The notes under the pieces were generated by a model that saw nothing but the letters and a program-made list of their open reading frames with translations, had not been told where the DNA came from and made no database searches. A program made the position numbers and the translations under genes. A stretch of 64,000 nucleotides of DNA, from positions 1-64,000 of the forward strand of contig JBFNFA010000014.1 of NCBI GenBank assembly GCA_040797845.1. Reading direction: 5' to 3'. Every line of letters begins with the position of its first letter. Position 1 is the stretch's first letter. This document shows positions 34,197-43,456 of the stretch, one piece after another. The stretch comes from Clostridium_AW sp040797845 (lineage in GTDB: Bacteria; Bacillota; Clostridia; Clostridiales; Clostridiaceae).

Positions 34197-35354
34197 TCAA
34201 CATTCCTTTGCCCCTTCTCCTATACCACTAAGGTAAAAACTTGGTTCATAGCCAATTGTATTCCTATAGTGCTCTTTTACATATTCTATAAACTCTTCAA
34301 CCCTATCTTCTTTTACTATAGCGATGGCGCATCCCCCAAAGCCAGCTCCTGTCATTCGAGCCCCTATGCATCCTTCGCATTCTAAGGCTAAATCTACTAT
34401 AGCGTCTAGCTCTTTACCAGTTACTTCATATAAATTCTTTAAAGACATATGGGACTCAATTAATAATTCTCCAAATTCCTCTACTTTTCCTTTATTTATT
34501 AATTCAAAGGCTTTTTTTACTCTGTGATTTTCATATATTACATGTTCCACTCTTTTTTTAACATTCTCATTGAAGAATAAATTTTTTAAGTTAAGGTAAT
34601 CTTCTATGCCTAATTGACAAAGATTTTCTACATTTTTGATATTTTTTATAATTTTTAGTCCTTCTTCACATTCCATTCTTCTTTCATTATACTTTGATTC
34701 ACTCAGCGCTCTTCTTTTATTTGTATTCATAATCACTAGAGCAAAATCTCCTAATTCTATATAAGCATATTGATATTTTAGCGTATTACAATCTAAAAGT
34801 ATTCCTTTGTTTTTCTTTCCTATGCCTATAGCAAATTGATCCATTATACCACAATTTACTCCAACAAATTCATTTTCAGCCCTTTGGCAAAGCTTTACTA
34901 GTTCTACTTTGTCTATATTCCCATTATTAAATAACTCATCTATAATAACTCCAGCTAACACTTCCACTGAGGCAGAAGAAGAAAGTCCTGCACCGTTTGG
35001 TATATTACCGCTAATTAATATATCCATACCTCCCACATTATAATTTTCTTCTCCAAATATTTTAATTACTCCTTTGATATAATTTCCCCAATCATCTTCT
35101 ACTTTATAGACAATATTATCTATATCCACTTGAACCTTTTTAGGAAAGTTCATAGAACATAAATTAATTTTTCTATCTTCTCTTTTTCTCACAAGTCCAT
35201 AGGTTCCAAAATCTAATGCACAAGGGAAAACATATCCTCCATTATAGTCAATATGCTCTCCTATTAAATTAACTCTTCCTGGAGAATGAAATATTCTGAT
35301 TTTACCCTCTCCATAAAGGTTTATAAACTCATCTTTTAAGTAATCTAAGTTCAC
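34197..35354 (-). CDS. galK: Galactokinase
   Basis: The GHMP kinase (385 aa from the GTG at 35354) makes galactose 1-phosphate. The galactose signature is GRVNLIGEHIDYNGG (about 21-35), the ATP motif is NGAGLSSSAS, and the third motif is GAGFGGCAI. I use the GTG at 35354 because GGGGTGA lies just upstream and it starts 4 bases after the galT stop; a frame 15 bases longer overlaps galT. Coupled translation with galT is likely. Confidence 0.95.
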   Translation of the reverse strand: MNLDYLKDEFINLYGEGKIRIFHSPGRVNLIGEHIDYNGGYVFPCALDFGTYGLVRKREDRKINLCSMNFPKKVQVDIDNIVYKVEDDWGNYIKGVIKIFGEENYNVGGMDILISGNIPNGAGLSSSASVEVLAGVIIDELFNNGNIDKVELVKLCQRAENEFVGVNCGIMDQFAIGIGKKNKGILLDCNTLKYQYAYIELGDFALVIMNTNKRRALSESKYNERRMECEEGLKIIKNIKNVENLCQLGIEDYLNLKNLFFNENVKKRVEHVIYENHRVKKAFELINKGKVEEFGELLIESHMSLKNLYEVTGKELDAIVDLALECEGCIGARMTGAGFGGCAIAIVKEDRVEEFIEYVKEHYRNTIGYEPSFYLSGIGEGAKEC

Positions 35355-35358
35355 ACAC

Positions 35359-36933
35359 TCACCCCTCATACTTAAATCCTATTTTTTTCATAAATCTTAT
35401 GAATCCTTCTACTCCATCTTCATCCCTTTTAAATACTCCTGCATGGCTTAATATTTCTATAAACTTCTCTCCTATTTCTCTTTTTATAATCTCCTGTGCA
35501 TAATTATTTGTACATGTATTCCCATGATTTTTATATTTGGATATCATGTCCTCTATCCACGAGAGATGTTTTCTCATATTTGAATTTTCATCTTCTCTAA
35601 TTTTATTTAAGTTATCTACATCCCCCATTAATATATTTTCTATTTCCTTTAGCTCCTCATTTAATCTACCTGGTAATACTGCTAGTCCCATAACTTCTAT
35701 TAGTCCTATATTCTCTTTCTTTATATGATGTAAATAAGTATGAGGATGAAAAATCCCATAAGGATGCTCTTCATTGACTCTATTATTACGCAATACTAAA
35801 TCAATCTCATATTCCCCTATAGAATTTATTCTCCCTATAGGAGTAATTGTATTGTGGGGAATTTTTTCTTCTTGAATTATACTATAAGGTAATATTTCTA
35901 ATTCCTCATCTTTGTACTCTCTCCAAAGATTTAATATTTTCTTTGAGAGATCAATTAATTGCTTCTTATCTTTTGATGAAAGTCTTATTACTGACATAGG
36001 CCATTTTACAATGCCACTTTTAACATGAGGAAATTCCTCACTTGTAAAATTATATTCTATAGGTGCTTTTACCATAGGGAAAGTATGTTTTCCTCCTTGG
36101 TAATGTTCATGATTTAAAATGGATCCTCCTACAATAGGTAGGTCAGCATTGGAACCTATAAAATAATGAGGAAATTGATCAAGAAAACAAACCATTCTTT
36201 CAAAAGTTTTCTCAGTAATACTCATAGGTATATGATTCTCATAAAATAATATGGAATGTTCATTATAATATAAATATGGAGAATACTGTAAATACCACTG
36301 TTCTTCTCCTAAGTTTATTGGAATTACTCTGTGATTTTGTCTTCCAGGATGATTTGCATGCCCTGCATATCCTACATTTTCTAAGCATAAGAGGCATTTG
36401 GGGTAATTTGAATTTTCTTTCAATCTGGAAGCTGCAATATCTCTTGGATCTTTTTCAGGCTTAGATAAATTAATTGTGATTTCTATATCTCCATAAGGTG
36501 TATCTGCTTTCCAGTATAAATTTTTATTTGTTCTATCTACTCTTATATAGTTTGAATCCTTTGATAAATTATAATAATAATCGGTAGCTTGTTTAGCACC
36601 TTCAGTGTTATAAATATTATAAAATTTATTTACTACCTCTGATTGTCTTGGCATTAATATCCCCATTATTTTTGAGTCTAATAAATCCCTATAAGTAATA
36701 GTATTTATGGGTAACAATCCATAGTGGCTAGCATAATCTAATATATTATTTAATATGGGAGTAGCACTGTGAAAATTTTCACTTTCTAAAGATTTATCAT
36801 AAGGCTCATCTATATTCAATAAATCTAAAAGTGCATTTCTGCTATTAATAATATCCCATTTTTCTATTAACTTACGCTTTAAAGCATACTGTATTAAGAG
36901 TTCTACTTCCTTAGCTATATTTACTTTCTTCAT
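35359..36933 (-). CDS. galT: Galactose-1-phosphate uridylyltransferase, long Firmicutes type
   Basis: This 524-aa form belongs to the second GalT family, unlike the 350-aa enterobacterial enzyme. The active site is expected around HPHTYLHH near residue 399 and the ILNHEHYQGG segment near 268-277. It exchanges UMP between UDP-glucose and galactose 1-phosphate. The GGGGGAGGGAG sequence before the ATG is a strong ribosome-binding site. An internal promoter with a GalR-like operator lies 40-70 bp upstream, so galTKE can be driven without galR. Confidence 0.94.
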   Translation of the reverse strand: MKKVNIAKEVELLIQYALKRKLIEKWDIINSRNALLDLLNIDEPYDKSLESENFHSATPILNNILDYASHYGLLPINTITYRDLLDSKIMGILMPRQSEVVNKFYNIYNTEGAKQATDYYYNLSKDSNYIRVDRTNKNLYWKADTPYGDIEITINLSKPEKDPRDIAASRLKENSNYPKCLLCLENVGYAGHANHPGRQNHRVIPINLGEEQWYLQYSPYLYYNEHSILFYENHIPMSITEKTFERMVCFLDQFPHYFIGSNADLPIVGGSILNHEHYQGGKHTFPMVKAPIEYNFTSEEFPHVKSGIVKWPMSVIRLSSKDKKQLIDLSKKILNLWREYKDEELEILPYSIIQEEKIPHNTITPIGRINSIGEYEIDLVLRNNRVNEEHPYGIFHPHTYLHHIKKENIGLIEVMGLAVLPGRLNEELKEIENILMGDVDNLNKIREDENSNMRKHLSWIEDMISKYKNHGNTCTNNYAQEIIKREIGEKFIEILSHAGVFKRDEDGVEGFIRFMKKIGFKYEG

Positions 36934-36970
36934 AAAACTCCCTCCCCCTTTAGAAAACCTTTTCTATTTT

Positions 36971-37000
36971 ACTATATTAATTGCGTGATTAACACGCAAT
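36971..37000 (-). promoter_or_regulatory. Internal gal promoter with GalR-like operator
   Basis: On the minus strand TTGCGT (36994-36999) and TATAGT (36971-36976) are 17 bp apart. An inverted repeat, ATTGCGTG (36980-36987) with CACGCAAT (36993-37000), covers the -35 and spacer, as expected for repression by the upstream LacI-type GalR. Confidence 0.7.
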
Positions 37001-37007
37001 ATTTAAA

Positions 37008-38021
37008 CTATACCTTATGGCAGCTTTCTCTGATTATCAAACTTGTGTCCATTATGATTGTTTTTTTAGTTCTATTATTTTTATCTATAATATCTAGTAT
37101 TTCTAAAGCAGCTTTTTTCCCTATTTCTCTCATATTTAAATCCACAGAAGTCAATCTTGGATGACTTACGAAAGCTAATAAGGTATTATCAAATCCCATC
37201 ACTGATAAGTCTTTAGGTACTATTAAGTTTAGTTCATTGCATGCATTTATTACTCCTACTGCCATTAAGTCATTGCATGCAAATATTGCTGTTGGTTTGC
37301 TTTTACCAAGCATTAAAGTTTTAATTTTTTCTTTAGTATTTCTAACGACCTCAATGGTATTTCCCATACCCACATTTAATATTTTTTTATATTTAAGTTT
37401 ATCTTCCTTTATTACATCTAGGTAAATCTTTTCTTTTATATCATAAGAATAACTTTTACTTCCTCTAATAAACGCAATTTTTTCATGTCCCAAATTTCTT
37501 AAATATTTAAAAGCTTCCATAGTTCCAGCTTTCTCGTCGTAGGAGACAAAATTACAATCATATCCATCACTGCAACCATTAACTATAACTAAGGGCAAGG
37601 ATTTCGATGTGTTTTCTAAATAGCCACTATTTAAATTATCCACTGTTGGATCTATTATAACTATTCCATCTACTCTTTTAGCTATCAACTCTTCAATTAA
37701 ATTTCTCTCTTTTTTTTCATCACCACCAGTGTTGCACAGAGATATACTATAACCCACTTTATTAGTGACGCTTTCAATAGACTCTACAATAGTTGGAAAA
37801 AACAAATTAGTTATCCCTGGGACTACCACACCAATAACAGAGGATCTTTTTGTTATTAACCCTCTAGCCATCATGTTAGGCTTATAATTTAATTTTTCTA
37901 TGGCTTTTTCTATTCTTACTCTTGTTTCTTTTTTTACAGGATAATTATTATTTAAAACTCTGGATACCGTTGTTATAGACACACCGGCTTCCTTAGCAAC
38001 TTCTTTAATGGTTACAGTCAT
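37008..38021 (-). CDS. galR: LacI-family galactose regulator GalR
   Basis: The 337-aa protein has a LacI helix-turn-helix at 1-50 (TIKEVAKEAGVSITTVSRVLNN), the hinge and a periplasmic-binding-protein-like effector domain. It lies between mglBAC and galTKE and likely responds to galactose. An inverted repeat on the galT promoter (36980-37000) is a candidate target. A terminator-like hairpin separates it from mglC, so it probably has its own promoter in 38022-38097. Start ATG at 38021 with GAGGGTGA. Confidence 0.88.
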   Translation of the reverse strand: MTVTIKEVAKEAGVSITTVSRVLNNNYPVKKETRVRIEKAIEKLNYKPNMMARGLITKRSSVIGVVVPGITNLFFPTIVESIESVTNKVGYSISLCNTGGDEKKERNLIEELIAKRVDGIVIIDPTVDNLNSGYLENTSKSLPLVIVNGCSDGYDCNFVSYDEKAGTMEAFKYLRNLGHEKIAFIRGSKSYSYDIKEKIYLDVIKEDKLKYKKILNVGMGNTIEVVRNTKEKIKTLMLGKSKPTAIFACNDLMAVGVINACNELNLIVPKDLSVMGFDNTLLAFVSHPRLTSVDLNMREIGKKAALEILDIIDKNNRTKKTIIMDTSLIIRESCHKV

Positions 38022-38097
38022 ATACTCACCCTCTAATATTTTATAACATATATACTTATAATATATATTTTTCCATGGTTTATCAAATGTTATTTAA

Positions 38098-38130
38098 AAG
38101 ACTTCCCATTAACCATAAATGGAAAGTCTT
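38098..38130 (-). terminator. Terminator after mglC
   Basis: AAGACTT-C-CCATT with AATGG-A-AAGTCTT form a 13-bp stem (one mismatch), followed on the minus strand by TTTAAATAA. It divides the mgl and gal transcripts. Confidence 0.7.
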
Positions 38131-38138
38131 AGCTATAC

Positions 38139-39140
38139 TTACCTCTTTGCTAAGTATTTGCGTATGTCAAAAGCCACAGCACCTATAATTATTATTCCTT
38201 TTACCACCTGCTGCCAGTATGCAGAAACACCTAATATTACTAGCCCATTATTTAAAACCTCAAATATCAATACTCCTGTTATTATACCGGATACCGTACC
38301 TATACCACCTGAGGTTGAAACCCCACCTATAGTTGCCGCTGCTATAGCGTCAAGCTCATACATATTTCCATAGTTATTTGTAGCACCACCAGTTCTAGCA
38401 GCCAATAAAGCTCCTGCTAACCCATAAAGCGCTCCTGCAAGAGCATAAACTTTTATCAAAGTAAACTCAACATTTACTCCTGAAACTTCTGCTGCATTTG
38501 GGTTTCCTCCTATGGCGTAAATATATTTTCCAAAACGTGTTTTATTTAATATAAACCATATTAAAAATATAACAATTGCAGCTATTAATACAGAATTAGG
38601 TATATTAAATGTTCTTCCTAATGCTAATTCCGTAAAGTCATTTCTAAGCCCTCCAATAGGCTGAGCATTAGTATAAATACACGCAGCACCGTATACAATA
38701 ACCATCATTCCAAGAGTAGCTATAAATGGCGGAACCTTAAGATAGGCTATTACTATTCCATTTATCGAACCTATTATCATGCCTATAGCCATAACAAATA
38801 AAATTACTATAAAAATATTTAATTCTGGAGCATTTTTGAATAATTTGTAGGCATAATCAGGGCGTTGAAGCAAACTTGCAGAAATACAAGCTGTTAACCC
38901 AACCACTCTACCTGAGGAAAGGTCTGTTCCCCTGGTAATCAATATTCCTCCTACTCCTAAAGCAATTATTATACGCACTGAAGCGATAATAGATACATTA
39001 ACAAGGTTGTTTAAAGATAAAAAATTACTATTTAATGCCCCTATAGATAAACATAAAACTAAAAGCACTAAGTATATTGCATATTTGCTAATATATTCTT
39101 TTATAGACTTTCTGTCCATTTTTTTCGATTCTTCTGTCAT
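38139..39140 (-). CDS. mglC: Galactose/methyl-galactoside ABC transporter permease
   Basis: The 333-aa permease has about nine hydrophobic segments and the GGNPNAAEVSGVNV and GIGTVSGIITG motifs of ribose/galactose-type ABC permeases. It forms a homodimer with MglA. Seventeen bp separate it from mglA. Specificity for galactose is inferred from the gal genes next to it. Confidence 0.92.
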   Translation of the reverse strand: MTEESKKMDRKSIKEYISKYAIYLVLLVLCLSIGALNSNFLSLNNLVNVSIIASVRIIIALGVGGILITRGTDLSSGRVVGLTACISASLLQRPDYAYKLFKNAPELNIFIVILFVMAIGMIIGSINGIVIAYLKVPPFIATLGMMVIVYGAACIYTNAQPIGGLRNDFTELALGRTFNIPNSVLIAAIVIFLIWFILNKTRFGKYIYAIGGNPNAAEVSGVNVEFTLIKVYALAGALYGLAGALLAARTGGATNNYGNMYELDAIAAATIGGVSTSGGIGTVSGIITGVLIFEVLNNGLVILGVSAYWQQVVKGIIIIGAVAFDIRKYLAKR

Positions 39141-39157
39141 ATTTATCCCCTCCCTGG

Positions 39158-40672
39158 TTAAGCAAATTTTGTAGCATATTTCATTATGAGTTCTTGACTA
39201 GCTTCCTTACCCTCTATAATGCCACTTAATCTTCCTGAGCACATTACCATAATCCTATCAGACATACCGATGAGTTCAGGCATTTCTGAAGATATCATAA
39301 TAATGCTTTTACCTTCCTTTGCAAGATCAGCAATTATGGAGTATATTTCATATTTTGCACCTACATCAATACCACGAGTAGGCTCGTCCAAAATTAATAT
39401 GTCTGGTTCTGTTAACAACCAACGAGAAAAAATTACCTTTTGTTGATTTCCTCCAGATAGGTTTCTTATTAAAGTTTTGGCTGAAGGAGTCTTTATGTTA
39501 AGCATGTCTATACTTTTATTCACTTCTTCCATGCCTTTCTTGCTATTTATAATAAAATTAAAATCCATATAACGATTTAAATTTGCAATTATAGTATTAT
39601 TTTCTATGGAAAGCACCGGGAAAATACCCGTAGATCTTCTTTCCTCTGTGAGTAGTGCCAACCCACACTTTTTAGCATCAATTGGGCTTTTTATCTTTAA
39701 TTCCTTATTTGAAATATATATTTTACCACTGGATATTCCTCTAAGTCCAAATATAGCTTCTACCAATTCTGTTCTTTGGGCCCCTACAAGTCCCCCTATT
39801 CCTAATATTTCTCCACGTCTAAGTTCAAAAGTTACATCTTTAAAGGATTTAGAATCAATTGATGTGAAATCTTCTACCCTCATAACTACTTCCTCTGGTT
39901 TATTTTCACGGGGTGGAAATCTATTAGTTAAATCTCTTCCAACCATCTTAGATATAATCATATCTGTGGTCATCTCTGATGAGTTCCATGTACCGATATA
40001 CTTTCCATCTCTCATTATTGTGACTTCATCAGATATTTCTAAAATTTCTTCCATTTTATGAGATATATATATGATTGCAACTCCTTCAGCCTTTAGCTTT
40101 CGGATTATATTGAATAGGTGTGAAACTTCATTCTCTGTTAGGGATGATGTTGGTTCATCCATTACAATTACTTTTGATCTATAAGAAACAGCCTTAGCTA
40201 TCTCAACACCTTGTATTTGAGATACTGAAAGCTTTGCCACTTGCATATCTGGTGTAATTTCTAGTTGAAGCTCTTCTTTTAATAATGCTAAAGTATCTTT
40301 ATACATTTTTTTATGATCCACCACTTTAATTCCCATAAAATTCTTTACTGGAAATCTTCCTAGCCATATGTTTTCCATAACGCTTCTATGAGGAACGGGA
40401 TGAAGCTCTTGATGTATCATGGAAATTCCATTTTCCAATGCATCTTTTGCATTTTTGAATTGTACCTTTTTACCATCGAGAATAACTTCCCCTTCATCAG
40501 CTATGTACATTCCAAAAAGACACTTCATTAAAGTTGATTTACCTGCTCCATTTTCCCCCATCAATGCATGTACTGTTCCAGGCTTTAATTTTAAACTTAC
40601 ATTGTCTAAAGCTTTTACACCGGGAAAGCTTTTAGAAATACTATGCATTTCTAAAATATACTCTTGTTCCAT
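39158..40672 (-). CDS. mglA: Galactose/methyl-galactoside ABC transporter ATPase
   Basis: The 504-aa protein has two ABC domains. The first has Walker A GENGAGKST (about 38-46) and Walker B VIVMDEPTSSL; the second has a degenerate Walker A (GLVGAQRTE), intact signature LSGGNQQKV and Walker B LILDEPTRGID, as in all MglA/RbsA proteins. It energises sugar import. Start ATG at 40672 follows AGAGGTGTAGCCT. Confidence 0.94.
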   Translation of the reverse strand: MEQEYILEMHSISKSFPGVKALDNVSLKLKPGTVHALMGENGAGKSTLMKCLFGMYIADEGEVILDGKKVQFKNAKDALENGISMIHQELHPVPHRSVMENIWLGRFPVKNFMGIKVVDHKKMYKDTLALLKEELQLEITPDMQVAKLSVSQIQGVEIAKAVSYRSKVIVMDEPTSSLTENEVSHLFNIIRKLKAEGVAIIYISHKMEEILEISDEVTIMRDGKYIGTWNSSEMTTDMIISKMVGRDLTNRFPPRENKPEEVVMRVEDFTSIDSKSFKDVTFELRRGEILGIGGLVGAQRTELVEAIFGLRGISSGKIYISNKELKIKSPIDAKKCGLALLTEERRSTGIFPVLSIENNTIIANLNRYMDFNFIINSKKGMEEVNKSIDMLNIKTPSAKTLIRNLSGGNQQKVIFSRWLLTEPDILILDEPTRGIDVGAKYEIYSIIADLAKEGKSIIMISSEMPELIGMSDRIMVMCSGRLSGIIEGKEASQELIMKYATKFA

Positions 40673-40743
40673 AGGCTACACCTCTTTTTGCATGATAATT
40701 TAATATTAGGGAGTGTGTTATCACTCCCTAAGTATTTATAAAA

Positions 40744-41796
40744 TTATTTGAATTGACTAACGTTTTCCTTTGTTACAGGTTGGTATGGAACCCATTTATA
40801 TTTTACATCAGTTATTCCTTCAACTGATTTTGATGGTTCCTCGCCCTTTGCTAAGGAATATGATATATCAAGTATAGCTTTTCCCTGTCCTTTAGCATCA
40901 TTTAATACTGTTCCTAATAATTCTCCAGCTTCTAGTGAATCAATTGCTGGTGCAGTAGCGTCAACCCCAACTACAGGAATTTTCTTATCTCCTTTAAAAT
41001 ATCCTGCAGCTTTTAGAGCTTCTATAGCTCCTAAAGCCATATCATCGTTATTCGCAAATACAGCTTCTATCTTATCACCATAATTTGATAACCAAGCAGC
41101 CATTTTTTCTTGGCCATTTACTCTTTGCCATAATCCTGTGTCATTAGCAAGTTTTTCTACTTTAGCTCCTGTATCTTCTAAGGACTTTATTGAATGTTCC
41201 GTACGCAATATAGCATCTTGATGTCCTGGCTCTCCTTCTAACATAACATATTGAATTTTTCCATCCTTGTTTTTGTCAGCAGCTGGATTGTTCTTAAAAT
41301 AATCTGCTATAATTTTTCCTTGCATCGATCCTGATTCTTCAGCTTTTGCTCCAACATAATACATCTTATCCCATTTATCCATGTCTTCTTTAACTGGCTC
41401 ACGGTTGAAAAATACTATTGGAATTCCTGCCTGCTTAGCCTTGTCTATTATTACAGAAGCTGCAGTACGGTCAACCATATTAACGGCAATAACATCATAT
41501 TTTTGCGCTATAAAAGTATCTACTTGGTCATTTTGATTAGCCTGTTGTCCTTGTCCATCAGCGAAATTCAAAGAAATCTTTTCTCCAGTAGATTTTTCTT
41601 TTTCAGCTGCTGTTTTTTCAATAGCGTCACGAACAGTAGAAATAAAAGTATCGTCAAATTTATATAGTGCAACCCCTACTTTTATTTCCTTTCCCCCATT
41701 AGCTTCTTTTCCAGCGTCCGTAGGCTTACTTCCACAACCTGAAAGCATTCCTACTGATAGAATTGCCGCAGCAACTAGTGAAATAATTTTTTTCAT
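40744..41796 (-). CDS. mglB: Galactose/methyl-galactoside-binding lipoprotein
   Basis: The 350-aa protein has a lipoprotein signal peptide with lipobox LSGC (Cys21), so it is tethered to the outer membrane face of the cell membrane. The rest is a periplasmic-binding-protein fold of the ribose/galactose group. The motif ENNDDMALGAIEAL-type sequence (VFANNDDMALGAIEALK) matches MglB, whose calcium-binding loop is DKNKDGKIQ (about 173-181). It captures galactose or methyl-galactoside for MglAC. First gene of the mglBAC unit; GGGGGG before the ATG. Confidence 0.94.
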   Translation of the reverse strand: MKKIISLVAAAILSVGMLSGCGSKPTDAGKEANGGKEIKVGVALYKFDDTFISTVRDAIEKTAAEKEKSTGEKISLNFADGQGQQANQNDQVDTFIAQKYDVIAVNMVDRTAASVIIDKAKQAGIPIVFFNREPVKEDMDKWDKMYYVGAKAEESGSMQGKIIADYFKNNPAADKNKDGKIQYVMLEGEPGHQDAILRTEHSIKSLEDTGAKVEKLANDTGLWQRVNGQEKMAAWLSNYGDKIEAVFANNDDMALGAIEALKAAGYFKGDKKIPVVGVDATAPAIDSLEAGELLGTVLNDAKGQGKAILDISYSLAKGEEPSKSVEGITDVKYKWVPYQPVTKENVSQFK

Positions 41797-41842
41797 TTTT
41801 ATACCCCCCTAATATTATGTATTTATAATATATTTAAGAATA

Positions 41843-41875
41843 GAACATTAATTTTACTAAATTTCACTAATGCTC
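41843..41875. promoter_or_regulatory. Imperfect inverted repeat upstream of mglB
   Basis: GAACATTA (41843-41850) and TAATGCTC (41868-41875) flank a 17-bp core. It lies about 50-80 bases before mglB and may be an operator. The rest of the gap to 41954 shows no gene. Confidence 0.35.
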
Positions 41876-41954
41876 TATACTTTTTTTAGATAATACATAA
41901 AGGTGATTAAGGTTCATTTTCAGCATAGAAAACCTTTTCTTATAATATAAAATA

Positions 41955-41990
41955 AAAAGGAAATACTTTTTCACCTTCATATTTCCTTTT
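41955..41990 (-). terminator. Terminator of the radical SAM gene
   Basis: AAAAGGAAATA and TATTTCCTTTT form an 11-bp stem; TTTATTTTATATT follows on the minus strand. It lies about 120 bp behind the stop codon. Confidence 0.65.
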
Positions 41991-42108
41991 CATATAGCTT
42001 TTCAATCAGGTTATAATTATGACATTTATTTCTATGTAATCATTTTCATCTATAATTATATTATATATTTAATTAACATATTTGTCCATATTAAAATTAA
42101 GCTACATT

Positions 42109-42978
42109 TTACAAAATTCTAAAATTTTCATCTTTATAATTATATTCCGTAGTCAAAATCTCATATATTTTGTTTAATAATATCTCTTTATCCTGTGGAA
42201 GTGTGCCTTTTAAAGCTACATAATTTGAAGCATGATTACTTCTAAATATGCAGTTTGTCACATAAATATTTTGGAGCATAGTTTTTGTTTCTAACATAAT
42301 TTCTTTAGGATTCAATAGTGAAAACTCACTTTTAGATATTTTTTCATATAGCTCAGTACCATCTTCAACCATTAGTGTTAATAATCCTAAATAATCTGGA
42401 TCAATTATTGATATAACTTCTGCAGATTCTAAAGCGTGTTTTTCCCAATTTTCTTTTCCACCTAACCCTGATATAAGAGTTATAGAAAGTGGTATATCAC
42501 TCTCTTTTACCTTCTTACCTGCTATAATCATTTCTTCCTTGGTTACACCCTTATTAATTTCCTTTAGTATTTTTTCACTACCACTTTCTAGTCCCATATA
42601 TATTATTCCTAGTCCTAAATCTCTTAACTCAATTAATTCTTCTAAGGATTTATTTAACACATCCCTTGGAGTAGCATAAATACCTATTCTATTGCATTCA
42701 GGAAATAACTCTCTTATTTTATATAATATTTGCTTTAAATCCTTAGTTTTTAAACATAATGCATCTCCATCTGCTAAAAAAATTCTTTCCACTCTACTAT
42801 AATAATTTCTTGCCTGAATTAAATCTCCTAATATTTCTTCTATTTTTCTGATTCTAAATTTTTTACCCTTATACATTCCGCAAAAGGTACATTTATTGTG
42901 AGCACATCCTATGGTTACTTGAACAATTAAACTATTAGCCTCACTAGGTGGTCTATAAACCACTCCTTCATACCTCAT
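42109..42978 (-). CDS. Radical SAM protein, unknown substrate
   Basis: The protein (289 aa from the ATG at 42978) has a cluster motif CAHNKCTFC near residues 25-33, with four residues between the first two cysteines instead of the canonical three. The GLESGSEKILKEINKG segment (SAM-binding strand) and the start resemble oxygen-independent coproporphyrinogen/Elp3-type Fe-S oxidoreductases of COG1032-like groups. GGGGTGAT lies 4 bases before the ATG. Eighty-five-aa protein gene 42996-43253 lies 17 bp upstream and is likely co-transcribed. Function is unknown. Confidence 0.8.
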   Translation of the reverse strand: MRYEGVVYRPPSEANSLIVQVTIGCAHNKCTFCGMYKGKKFRIRKIEEILGDLIQARNYYSRVERIFLADGDALCLKTKDLKQILYKIRELFPECNRIGIYATPRDVLNKSLEELIELRDLGLGIIYMGLESGSEKILKEINKGVTKEEMIIAGKKVKESDIPLSITLISGLGGKENWEKHALESAEVISIIDPDYLGLLTLMVEDGTELYEKISKSEFSLLNPKEIMLETKTMLQNIYVTNCIFRSNHASNYVALKGTLPQDKEILLNKIYEILTTEYNYKDENFRIL

Positions 42979-42995
42979 TAAAATCACCCCATAAA

Positions 42996-43253
42996 TTATA
43001 ATTCTTCATATTCCACATCTACAATTTTTTTATCCTCTATTTCATCAGTATTTATATGATGATAATAAGCACCTTGAGTACCTTGATTGACCTCATTAGC
43101 TCTATTACCTTTATCTCTATTTTTCCAAATATCAATTCTTTTTTTGAAGTACATTATGCCCCCTATTGCAACTATTATAGGTAACATCCATATAAAAAAT
43201 TGAAACGCAATGATTATTACTCCTATAATTAATAATATTTTTATAAAATCCAT
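42996..43253 (-). CDS. Small membrane protein, function unknown
   Basis: The 85-aa protein has two hydrophobic segments in the first 40 residues and a hydrophilic tail ending in acidic residues. No family is recognised. It is 17 bp upstream of the radical SAM gene on the same strand, which suggests a shared transcript. The AGGGG-like sequence before the ATG (GAAGGGGTTAAT) is a fair ribosome-binding site. Confidence 0.65.
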   Translation of the reverse strand: MDFIKILLIIGVIIIAFQFFIWMLPIIVAIGGIMYFKKRIDIWKNRDKGNRANEVNQGTQGAYYHHINTDEIEDKKIVDVEYEEL

Positions 43254-43410
43254 ATTAACCCCTTCTCTTACTGTGTAATTTAAATTTTATTTTGATTATA
43301 ACATGAAAAAGTAATATATTCTTTAAATAAGGCTTAATAAATTATTAATATTTAATTAATGAAATATATCTAATAAAATGCAGAGGTGAAAGAGAATTAG
43401 ACTAAGAAAG

Positions 43411-43432
43411 AAAGTGTTAAATTTAACACTTT
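43411..43432 (-). terminator. Terminator of the acetamidase-like gene
   Basis: AAAGTGTTAAATTTAACACTTT is a perfect 22-bp palindrome; CTTTCTTAG follows on the minus strand. Confidence 0.65.
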
Positions 43433-43456
43433 CCCATATTATACTTTTATTATACT

